Source: Actinomycetospora sp. NBRC 106375 (lineage in GTDB: Bacteria > Actinomycetota > Actinomycetes > Mycobacteriales > Pseudonocardiaceae). From it: a stretch of 64,000 nt of DNA. Location of the stretch: assembly GCF_030269665.1 (NCBI RefSeq), contig NZ_BSTS01000002.1, positions 372,001 to 436,000 of the forward strand. Reading direction: 5' to 3'. Positions within the stretch are counted from its first letter, which is position 1; every line of letters starts with the position of its first letter. The notes below the pieces were generated by a model. It was not told the origin of the DNA, ran no database searches, and saw nothing but the letters and a program-made list of their open reading frames with translations. The position numbers and the translations under genes were made by a program. Shown here piece by piece: positions 57,683-64,000 of the stretch.

Positions 57683-58869
57683 TGGTTCAGCTCCTTCGGG
57701 GGCTCGAGTCCGAGGTCGGAGAGGATGCCGGCGAAGCGGCTCTTGGCGCGGTCGAGGCTGTCCTCGAAGCGAGGGGGCTTGGCGTCCGGCTGCGACCACA
57801 GCGGCTGCATCGTGCGGGCCGCCTCGAGGCACTTCGGCACCCACTTGGCCGTCCAGCTGTCGAACAGCTGCTTGTTGTGATCCGCGAACTCGCGGTCCTG
57901 GGTGAGCGGGGCGAAGGCGGCGACGGTCCAGCGCAGGTCACGCTGGGCGAAGTCGTACTCGCCGGCGCCCATCACAGTGGGCGTCACGTAGTCGCCGTTG
58001 CCGGCGGCCGACTGCATGACCAGGTTCGAGCGGAAGAGCTCGCCGAGCAGGGGCTCGAAGACGATGTTGGTGGCGAAGATCATCTCGCCCCAGTCGTCCT
58101 CGATCGCGGTGATCTCCTCGACGACCTTGCGGACGCCCTGCCACTCGGCGTCGGAGTTCCAGGCCGCCGTGTGCGCGGAGCCGTCGAAACCCTCGATCTC
58201 CTCGCTGAGGGTGAGGTTGTACAGCGCCAGGTCCTGCGCGAAGCGGATCTTGTGCTCGCTGTTCACCACCATCGCCGTGTTGTGCATGTTCGTCGGGCCC
58301 GAGCGGTTGCAGCCGGCGAACACGTAGAGCCCGAGGACGTGCTCGATGTGCATCCAGGCGCCGACGTTGCGCTCGACGAAGCGGACCCAGTTCTGCGTCC
58401 ACTGCTCGAAGGCCTTCGCGTTGCGGGCGTTCTCGACGTTCTGGGTGACCTGCCGGACAACGTTGGCGTTGTTCCGGTACATCGTGAGTTCCCACTCCTC
58501 GTTGGGATCACGGAACTCGTGCCACCCGTGGGCGGGCCAGTTCTCGATCGGCTTGCCGCCGGAGCCGGGGCCGCGCTCGGGCTCGGGGTCGTCGACGCCC
58601 CACGCCTTGAGCTTGGTCCAGGTCAGCGGGTAGCCGCGGGAGCCGTCGGCGAAGCCGTAGATCCAGCCCTGGGTGAGGTAGTGGCGGGGATCCGGCTGGA
58701 CCTCGACCGTCACGTCCTCGTAGTGGGTCTGCTTGCGCTTCGCCGGCTTGAAGTAGTTGTAACGCCGGGCGCCGGGCCCGGAGTCGGGGAACTCCTTGGC
58801 GCCCGCTTCCGCGTCGGTGAAGACGGGCTTCGGAACGCTCCGCTCGGGACGTTCTTCGGTGCTTGTCAT
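57679..58869 (-). CDS. prmC: Propane monooxygenase hydroxylase small (beta) subunit
   Basis: 396 residues. Four-helix-bundle ferritin-like subunit without the di-iron ligands: typical segments YEDVTVEVQPDPRHYLTQGW, RDPNEEWELTMYRNNANVVRQVTQNVENARN, HIEHVLGLYVFAGCNRSGPTNMHNTAMVVNSEHKIRFAQDLALYNL, TVAAFAPLTQDREFADHNKQLFDSWTAKWVP. It pairs with the large subunit in an (alpha-beta)2 hydroxylase. ATG 58869 lies 2 nt after the reductase stop. Confidence 0.92.
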   Translation of the reverse strand: MTSTEERPERSVPKPVFTDAEAGAKEFPDSGPGARRYNYFKPAKRKQTHYEDVTVEVQPDPRHYLTQGWIYGFADGSRGYPLTWTKLKAWGVDDPEPERGPGSGGKPIENWPAHGWHEFRDPNEEWELTMYRNNANVVRQVTQNVENARNAKAFEQWTQNWVRFVERNVGAWMHIEHVLGLYVFAGCNRSGPTNMHNTAMVVNSEHKIRFAQDLALYNLTLSEEIEGFDGSAHTAAWNSDAEWQGVRKVVEEITAIEDDWGEMIFATNIVFEPLLGELFRSNLVMQSAAGNGDYVTPTVMGAGEYDFAQRDLRWTVAAFAPLTQDREFADHNKQLFDSWTAKWVPKCLEAARTMQPLWSQPDAKPPRFEDSLDRAKSRFAGILSDLGLEPPKELNQ

Positions 58870-58871
58870 GG

Positions 58872-59924
58872 TCAGCCCTCGTCCTCCGGCTCTCCGGTGG
58901 TGGTGAACTTGTCGTAGTAGATGTGCTGCTCGTCCATTCCGCGCTGGGTCAGCAGGGCGATTGCCGCATCCACCATCGGCGGCGGCCCGCACACATACGC
59001 ATCCATCCCTTCCAGCCCCGGCTCGTTCGCCCGGACGACCTCGGTGATGAGGCCGGTCGCGCCGTCCCAGTCGTCGCCGTCGTGCTCGGAGAGCGCGGGG
59101 ACGTACTGGAAACCGGGGATCTTCTCCTCGAGGGCGCGCAGTTCGTCCTCGAAGCACAGGTCGGCCTTCGTGCGGGCGCCGTAGTACAGGCGCGCCTTGC
59201 GCTCGCCGTCCTTCTCCGCGAGGGCCCGCAGGAGACCGAGCAACGGGGCCATGCCCGCGCCGCCACCGATGAAGACGATGTCCGAGGTCCGGTTCTCGCG
59301 GAGGGTGCAGGTCCCGAAGGGCGCCTCCACCTCGATGCGGTCGCCGACCGCCACCTTGTTCTCGAGGAACTGGGAGAACGCGCCGTCCGGGTAGATCTTG
59401 ATGACGAACTCGAACACGCCTTCGCGGTTCGGGAGGTTGGCCATCGAGAACGACCGGACCTCGCCGGTGTCGGGCACCGTCAGGTCCATGTACTGACCGG
59501 GGAAGAACTTGATGTCCTCGCCGGCCACCTGCTTCACCACGAGGTGGCGCATGTCCTTGGTGACCGGCTCGTTGGACACCACCTCGACGGTGCCCTTCCG
59601 CAGCGGGAGGCCACTCCGGATGATCTCCTCGTCGTAGTTGAGGAGCTCGATCACGAGATCGTCGTAGGCGTGGGCGCGGCAGAGGAGCGTCTGGCCCTCC
59701 TCGCGCTCCATGTCCGGCAGCGCGAAGGTCGAGTACCTGTCGAGGTCGATGTCGTCGACATCGCCCTCGAGGACGAACGATTTGCAGGCGGCGCACTGGC
59801 CTTCCTTGCAGCCGTGCATCAGCTGCAGACCCTGCTCCGAGGCGGCTCGCAGGATCGTCTGGTCCTCGTCGACCTCGATCTCGATGCCCACCGGTTCGAA
59901 ACGGACCCGGTGCTTGTCACCCAT
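58872..59924 (-). CDS. prmB: Propane monooxygenase reductase (2Fe-2S/FAD)
   Basis: 350 residues. N-terminal plant-type ferredoxin: Cys39, Cys44, Cys47 and Cys82 (GCKEGQCAACKSF, TLLCRAH) bind a 2Fe-2S centre. FAD domain RSFSMANLP near residue 155, and the NAD(P)H domain with GGGAGMAPLLGLL near 217 and YVCGPPPMVDAA near 310. It passes electrons from NADH to the di-iron hydroxylase. It follows prmA after a 149-nt spacer containing two hairpins, whereas the other subunit genes are coupled more tightly. Confidence 0.94.
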   Translation of the reverse strand: MGDKHRVRFEPVGIEIEVDEDQTILRAASEQGLQLMHGCKEGQCAACKSFVLEGDVDDIDLDRYSTFALPDMEREEGQTLLCRAHAYDDLVIELLNYDEEIIRSGLPLRKGTVEVVSNEPVTKDMRHLVVKQVAGEDIKFFPGQYMDLTVPDTGEVRSFSMANLPNREGVFEFVIKIYPDGAFSQFLENKVAVGDRIEVEAPFGTCTLRENRTSDIVFIGGGAGMAPLLGLLRALAEKDGERKARLYYGARTKADLCFEDELRALEEKIPGFQYVPALSEHDGDDWDGATGLITEVVRANEPGLEGMDAYVCGPPPMVDAAIALLTQRGMDEQHIYYDKFTTTGEPEDEG

Positions 59925-59959
59925 CGATGGCTTCTCCGTTCGGGAGCTGGATGCCGAAA

Positions 59960-59988
59960 TCCGGGCAAATCGGTCAGAATTGCCCGGA
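59960..59988. terminator. Stem-loop 1 in the prmA-prmB spacer
   Basis: Perfect 9-bp arms TCCGGGCAA / TTGCCCGGA around 11 nt. It lies 36 nt upstream of the prmB start on the minus strand. Possibly a processing or stability element. Confidence 0.6.
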
Positions 59989-60005
59989 CGAGGGCGTGAG
60001 GGATC

Positions 60006-60035
60006 GAGGGGGGCCGGTGTGACCCGGCCCCCCTC
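60006..60035. terminator. Stem-loop 2 in the prmA-prmB spacer
   Basis: Perfect 12-bp arms GAGGGGGGCCGG / CCGGCCCCCCTC around TGTGAC, 38 nt after the prmA stop on the minus strand. Together with stem-loop 1 it could reduce readthrough and make the large-subunit mRNA more abundant than the rest. Confidence 0.65.
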
Positions 60036-60073
60036 TCACCTCACCGTGCTGGTCTGGACCAGCCGGCCAACTG

Positions 60074-61726
60074 CTAGCTGGTCGCGTCGGCCGGACGCCC
60101 GGCCGGGCCCTGGCGGTTGTAGTCCGCCACGAAGGCCTCGCGGTCCGCGTCGCTCATCTCGTTGAGGATGACGTTGGGGCTGGCCACGTGCGGCATGCGC
60201 CGCAGGTGGTCGAGCGTCCACATCTTCTTCGGGTCGAGATCGAGGTGCGGCTGCGCCGTCATGGTCTTGCCGTCGTCACGGACGAAGCCCATGTCGGAGA
60301 CCACGTCGGCCCAGTTCCAGCCGTGGTACAGCGTCTCCCACTCGCGGTGCCCGACGAGCTTGCCCATGTTCGGGGTCTCGCGGCCCTGGTAGGTCGGGCG
60401 GAACGCCTCGGCGTCCGTCCAGCGGCAGGCCTCGTGGCAGTACGTGCGCCACTGGCCGTCCACCTTGTCGACGACCATGTCCTCGCGCACCAGGCAGGGG
60501 ACCATGCAGGTCCAGCAGCGGTGCGGGTACACGTAGTCGACGTCCTCGGCGACGATCGGGTGGTGACCGTTCGGCTTCGCCAGACGGTTGTAGTTCTCCC
60601 ACCACTTGCCGTACTTGTCGTACCAACCCGGGTACTTGTACTCGAACCACTCGAAGTCTTCGTCGGTCATGCCGTCGATGCGCCAGTAGTTCGCGAGCCA
60701 CCCGGTGGCGAAGAACTGCGCGACCTCGTGGACGTAGCCCTTGTTCCAGATCTGGTTCCAGGACTCCTCGACCAGGTCGTGCGGGATCACGAGGCCGTAC
60801 TTCTCGAGCGGCAGCAGGTACGCCCGGTAGTAGTCGTCGTAGATCCAGCGGCGCCACATCTCGGCGTAGGACTCACGGTCCTTGCGCCGGTCCTTGGTGC
60901 CGTACTCGATGAACGTGCCGATGGCGGCGTCCACCACGCGGTGGTTGTTCCACCACGCGTAGCGCAGGTCGCGCTCGAGGAGCTGGCGGTTGTCCTCGTC
61001 CGACAGCGCCATGAGCAGCGTGGCGTAGCCGTTCGAGATGTGCCGCGACTCGTCGGACTGGACCGAGTGGAACACCGTGGGCAGCAGGTAGTCACCGTTC
61101 GCCGCGGCCTCGGCCGGCATGGCCACGAACAGGGTGTTCGTGAACGCCGTCTCGGCGACGATCGTCAGGTAGATGCTGGCCGCGGTGATCGCGTCACCGG
61201 TGATGAAGCCCTCGGCGAACTGACGGCCGATGGTGCCGCAGTAGTCCGAGTGGAAGTTCCGGAGGGTGTTGTTGAAGCCCGCCGGGTCGATGTAGTTGTT
61301 CATGTACAGCCGCTTGAGGTTCTGCTGGATCGTGCTGTGCCGAACCTCGTCGATCATCTGGATCGCCTGGCCGTTGTGCAGCTCCGGGTTCGGAACCGCC
61401 TGGAACAGCATCGGCATCGACCGTGCGGCCGAGATCTCCGGCAGCGGGATGATCGAGAGGAACAGCTTCTGCCACTCCAGCCAACGCTCCTGGACCTGGC
61501 GGAACATGTTCCCGCGGATCGCCCCGTCGGAGGCGCCGTACACGCGGTTGTCCTTCTCCTCCTGCATGGGGAAGTAGGACCGGAGGACCTGCTTGAGCGG
61601 GTCCTTCTTGGCCGCCTTACGGAACGTGTAGTCCGTCCCGTACTTCATGTACGGCTCGTGGTACTGCGGCTCCCAGGAAAGTTCCTGGATCTTCTGGTGA
61701 GCCTTCGCCAAACTCTGACGGCTCAT
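60074..61726 (-). CDS. prmA: Propane monooxygenase hydroxylase large (alpha) subunit, di-iron
   Basis: Catalyses O2-dependent hydroxylation at a carboxylate-bridged di-iron centre. 550 residues. The six iron ligands can be placed: Glu97 (IPLPEISAA), Glu127 and His130 (MIDEVRHST), Glu192 (VAETAFTN), Glu226 and His229 (SDESRHIS). Their spacings (30, 3, 62, 34, 3) equal those of methane monooxygenase MmoX. The text closely matches what I recall of Gordonia PrmA and Mycobacterium MimA. ThmA of THF degraders is also similar, so propane, acetone, phenol or cyclic ethers are possible substrates. ATG 61726 has AGGAG upstream. It lies 85 nt after the IclR regulator in the same direction. Confidence 0.95.
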   Translation of the reverse strand: MSRQSLAKAHQKIQELSWEPQYHEPYMKYGTDYTFRKAAKKDPLKQVLRSYFPMQEEKDNRVYGASDGAIRGNMFRQVQERWLEWQKLFLSIIPLPEISAARSMPMLFQAVPNPELHNGQAIQMIDEVRHSTIQQNLKRLYMNNYIDPAGFNNTLRNFHSDYCGTIGRQFAEGFITGDAITAASIYLTIVAETAFTNTLFVAMPAEAAANGDYLLPTVFHSVQSDESRHISNGYATLLMALSDEDNRQLLERDLRYAWWNNHRVVDAAIGTFIEYGTKDRRKDRESYAEMWRRWIYDDYYRAYLLPLEKYGLVIPHDLVEESWNQIWNKGYVHEVAQFFATGWLANYWRIDGMTDEDFEWFEYKYPGWYDKYGKWWENYNRLAKPNGHHPIVAEDVDYVYPHRCWTCMVPCLVREDMVVDKVDGQWRTYCHEACRWTDAEAFRPTYQGRETPNMGKLVGHREWETLYHGWNWADVVSDMGFVRDDGKTMTAQPHLDLDPKKMWTLDHLRRMPHVASPNVILNEMSDADREAFVADYNRQGPAGRPADATS

Positions 61727-61811
61727 CTTCTTCTCCTTGTGGAGTTCCAGCTCGGCGTACGGGGTTCCGCAGCCGTGGTTCGTGGTGGTGTGGCCGGGCG
61801 TCCCGGGGGTG

Positions 61812-62678
61812 TCAGTTCCCCCGGGGGACGGGATCGGCCGGCAGCGGCGGCGGGAGGTCCCGGTCGGACTCCTGCCAGCCGCGTGTCGCGGTGCTGGCGA
61901 CGTCGCGGACGGCGCTGGTGAGCTCGTCGGCGTCGGTCGCGAACTTCCGCGCCGGCGTCGAGATCGCGATGCTGGCCGCGACCTGGCCGTCCGGCGCGAA
62001 GATCGGCGCCCCGATGCAGCAGAAGCCCTCGGCGTACTCCTCGCGGTCCACCGCGTAGCCGCGCTTGCGGACCCGCGCGAGCTCGAGCTCGATCGCCGGG
62101 GTGCTCGTGATCGTCGTGCCCGTGAACGCGGCGAGGTCACCGCGCGTCGTCATGAGCGCGGTGCGCGTGCCGGACGACGCGATGAGGGCCTTCGTCACGG
62201 CGAGCGCGTGGGCGGAGGCGAGCGGGATCCGCTCGGCGAGGTCGGGGATGCGCGCCAGGCCCTGGTGGCCGCGCGCGTCCACGATCACCGTCGCGTCGTC
62301 GTCCTCCCACCGCGCGAGGTAGGTGCGCTGGCGGGTGCGCCAGTAGAGCTCGGTCACCGCGTCCGAGAGGCGCTCCGGGAGCTCGTAGCGGGAGTACTCG
62401 TCGTGCGCCTCGGACTCGCCCCAGGACTCACCCCAGGGCGGGGCCTCCTGCAGCCGGAACGTGCCGCCCTGCCGGTCGCGGACCGCGAAGCCCTCCTGGC
62501 AGAGCGTGTTGAGGAGGTAGCGCGCGGTCGCGGTGCTCTTGCCGAGCTCCGCGGCGAGCGCCTCGGCGGTGACACCGCCGTCGGCGGCGCCCAGGAAACG
62601 CAGCGCCGCCAGCGCCTCGGCTGCGGTCTTCAGGGAGCGGCCCCCGCCGACACCGCGGCCGTGGCGCGGTTCGATCAT
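61812..62678 (-). CDS. IclR-like transcriptional regulator upstream of prmA
   Basis: 288 residues. Winged HTH (GGRSLKTAAEALAALRFLG, AEELGKSTATARYLLNTLCQEGFAVRD, residues 12-65) and effector domain (YWRTRQRTYLARWEDDDATVIVDARGHQGLARIPDLAERIPLASAHALAVTKALI, ending at DREEYAEGFCCIGAPIFAPDG). It is a close paralog of the regulator at 47603-48532. It precedes prmA on the same strand by 85 nt and is likely co-transcribed or transcribed towards it, so it is a strong candidate regulator of the operon. ATG 62678 has GAGGAGGC upstream. Confidence 0.85.
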   Translation of the reverse strand: MIEPRHGRGVGGGRSLKTAAEALAALRFLGAADGGVTAEALAAELGKSTATARYLLNTLCQEGFAVRDRQGGTFRLQEAPPWGESWGESEAHDEYSRYELPERLSDAVTELYWRTRQRTYLARWEDDDATVIVDARGHQGLARIPDLAERIPLASAHALAVTKALIASSGTRTALMTTRGDLAAFTGTTITSTPAIELELARVRKRGYAVDREEYAEGFCCIGAPIFAPDGQVAASIAISTPARKFATDADELTSAVRDVASTATRGWQESDRDLPPPLPADPVPRGN

Positions 62679-63039
62679 GGTGCCTCCTCCCCGTCGTCGG
62701 CCCCGTCATCGGGTGGTCCGTGCTGCTCCGACCGGCCGCTCGCTCGCCGTCGTGCGGAGGTCACTGAACGCGGCAGCGACCCTTGTGGTCAACATCACGG
62801 TTTTCGCGTGCAGATGCTGCACCCGCCGCTGGCCGCAGCGCTGCGACCGCTGCCCGTGCCGTGTTCGCAGGTCACGGCGGCGAACGGCCGACGAGCGGTC
62901 GCCGCACGGCGGCCCCGAGAGCCCTCCACGGACCAAGATCTCGTGCGGATCCGCCGGTTCCCTCGGTCACAGGACGCGCGCCCGACGCGGTGTCCGCGCG
63001 CCCTGAACCGGCGGCCGGTCGGCACTAGGCTCGGCGCGC
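62679..63039. other. 361-nt divergent intergenic region upstream of the prm regulator
   Basis: The only stretch over 300 nt without a gene. It holds palindromes GTGCAG-ATG-CTGCAC (62808-62822) and CGCAGCGCTGCG (62834-62845), and a relatively AT-rich segment GTGGTCAACATCACGGTTTT at about 62785-62804 that may be a promoter/operator for the minus-strand regulator and prm operon. Next to 63040 is the TAGGCT element of the DUF2505 gene. No coding ORF of good codon use was found. Confidence 0.6.
63026..63031 (+). promoter_or_regulatory. -10 element of a leaderless promoter (TAGGCT)
   Basis: TAGGCT, 8 nt, then GTG 63040. Confidence 0.45.
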
Positions 63040-63567
63040 GTGAGCACCCGGCTGGCGCTGAGCCGCGACTACCCGCACGGCGTCCCCGCCTTCGCGGCCG
63101 CGCTCGCCGACCCGGAGTTCCACCGCGTGAAGCTCGACGTCGACGGCTCCGGCCGGATCGAGGTGGCCGCCTTCGCGCGCGACGACGACCCCGGCGGGCG
63201 GCAGCGGATCCGGGTCGTGCTGCGGCAGCCCGTCCCCCCGGGGCAGGTCCCGGCGGTCGTCGAACGCCTGCTCGCGGGCGTCCTCGTCATCGAGCGCACC
63301 GAGGAGTGGCGTCTGGGACCCGACCGCTGCGACGGCCGCGCCCAGGTCGCCGTGCCGGGCACGCCGATCAGCGCCGCGGGCACCATGTCCGTGACCGCCG
63401 GGGCGCCGGACCACAGCCGCCTCAGCGTGGACCTCGCGATCACGGCCGCGGTGCCGCTGCTGGGCGGGGGCATCGAGCGTGCGGTGGTCACCGGCATCCG
63501 CGGGCTCACGGGCACCGAGCACGACCGGATCTCGCGCTGGCTCGCCGGCGCCGAGCGGGCGGGCTGA
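63040..63567 (+). CDS. DUF2505 domain protein
   Basis: 175 residues. The family pattern is seen: RLALSRDYPHGVPAFAAALADPEFHRVKLDVDG, RIRVVLRQPVPPGQVPAVVERLLAGVLVIERTEEW, VPGTPISAAGTMSVTAG, LGGGIERAVVTGIRGLTGTEHDRISRWL. DUF2505 proteins have a START/SRPBCC-like fold that may bind a hydrophobic ligand; the role is unknown. The stop overlaps the next ATG (ATGA). Confidence 0.82.
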   Translation: MSTRLALSRDYPHGVPAFAAALADPEFHRVKLDVDGSGRIEVAAFARDDDPGGRQRIRVVLRQPVPPGQVPAVVERLLAGVLVIERTEEWRLGPDRCDGRAQVAVPGTPISAAGTMSVTAGAPDHSRLSVDLAITAAVPLLGGGIERAVVTGIRGLTGTEHDRISRWLAGAERAG

Positions 63568-64000
63568 TGCCCGCACGCCGCCGTCGCCGGCCCGGGTCGG
63601 ACCGGCTCTACGTCACGTCGTCCGACGGCCTGCCCCTCGGTCACCTCGACCTCGTCACCCGCGTCGCGCACGACGTGCCCGCCGGCTACCGGGAGCGGTT
63701 CGTCCAGGAGGCCAACGCGTGGCTGTGGCAGAACGGCCTGCCGCCGATGGGCGGCCCCGCGGAGGTCGCCGAGCCCGCGGCCCTCGGCGCGGGCGCCGAA
63801 CCCCCGGCCGGCGGGTGGGATCCGGCGTGGGACGACCTCGCCCTGCACCGTCCCGGCCACGGGCTGCTCGAGGAGGCGGCGGAGGCGCGGGCCGCCCAGG
63901 GCACCGGGGCCGACCGGCCCTACCGGCTGCGCGCCGACGGTCAGCACGCGGTGGCCGAGGCGCTGGGCAAGCTGACCCGCCCGCCGACGCTGCGACGCGG
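63567..64000 (+). CDS. Uncharacterised protein, 3' end outside window
   Basis: 144 residues are present from ATG 63567 (4-nt overlap with the DUF2505 gene). Basic N-terminus (MPARRRRRPGSDRLYVTSSDGLPLGHLDLVTRV), an AERF-like helix (YRERFVQEANAWLWQNGLPP), an acidic/Pro linker and a C-terminal RADGQHAVAEALGKLTRPPTLRR. From the layout of similar actinobacterial proteins I suspect a NERD (nuclease-related) domain begins after the window edge, but that cannot be checked here. Confidence 0.5.
   Translation, partial: MPARRRRRPGSDRLYVTSSDGLPLGHLDLVTRVAHDVPAGYRERFVQEANAWLWQNGLPPMGGPAEVAEPAALGAGAEPPAGGWDPAWDDLALHRPGHGLLEEAAEARAAQGTGADRPYRLRADGQHAVAEALGKLTRPPTLRR

Overview
The window is from the chromosome of a very GC-rich actinobacterium, most likely Pseudonocardia or a close relative (an inference). 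Grounds: GC-saturated third codon positions, many GTG starts, GTGA/ATGA stop-start overlaps, leaderless promoter signatures (TANNNT 6-8 nt before a GTG/ATG), abundant TetR regulators and acyl-CoA enzymes, and a Pseudonocardia/Gordonia/Mycobacterium-type propane monooxygenase operon. No tRNA, rRNA, CRISPR array, IS element or prophage was seen.

Layout. 1-9.3 kb: a 3-methylcrotonyl-CoA carboxylase-type pair (biotin carboxylase cut by the window edge, plus carboxyltransferase) with a divergent TetR gene, a YbjQ-like protein, an S9 peptidase, an acyl-CoA synthetase and glutamate dehydrogenase. 9.4-14.4 kb: an Fpg/Nei glycosylase divergent from a cytosine deaminase / 2-oxoglutarate-Fe(II) oxygenase / NCS1 permease operon, then a DUF6069 membrane protein and a RibD-C reductase. 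14.4-25.4 kb: a TetR gene divergent from a seven-gene acyl-CoA operon (ligase, dehydrogenase, carboxyltransferase, biotin carboxylase, LLM oxidoreductase, ligase, dehydrogenase). 25.4-31.7 kb: GNAT, two paralogous membrane proteins, O-acetylhomoserine sulfhydrylase with a CoA-binding protein, a TetR gene with a perfect palindromic operator divergent from a Rossmann-fold oxidoreductase, and an N-terminally short acyl-CoA-dehydrogenase-like gene.

31.7-39.4 kb (all minus) is the most unusual region: an ECF sigma factor, an IniC-like dynamin GTPase and a kinase-fold protein whose HRD aspartate is Asn, followed by an Asp-rich DxDxDG repeat protein, a miniature GrpE, an IniA-like dynamin, an acidic linker protein and an Hsp70-like ATPase. 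Nearly every junction is a 4-nt stop-start overlap. It looks like a membrane-remodelling/chaperone stress system related to mycobacterial iniBAC but with its own Hsp70 and GrpE module.

39.6-47.4 kb: HrpA helicase, a DUF3040 protein, two tandem glutaminases, and DUF1707, SPFH and PspC envelope-stress proteins. 47.6-62.7 kb: the alkane-oxidation locus. Two paralogous IclR-like regulators bracket it, with an AcoR/MimR-like activator. The minus-strand operon runs prmA-prmB-prmC-prmD (hydroxylase large subunit, reductase, small subunit, coupling protein), a dedicated GroEL-like chaperonin, a Zn alcohol dehydrogenase, an amidohydrolase and a DUF59 metal-cluster factor, then four tightly spaced genes of unknown or uncertain role. 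Propane would be oxidised to 2-propanol and on to acetone; the substrate could also be another short alkane, a ketone, a phenol or a cyclic ether. The window ends in a DUF2505 gene and a truncated gene.

Two families of small palindromic repeats (an exact 40-nt element, four copies; a 53-73-nt element, three copies) sit mostly at gene ends.
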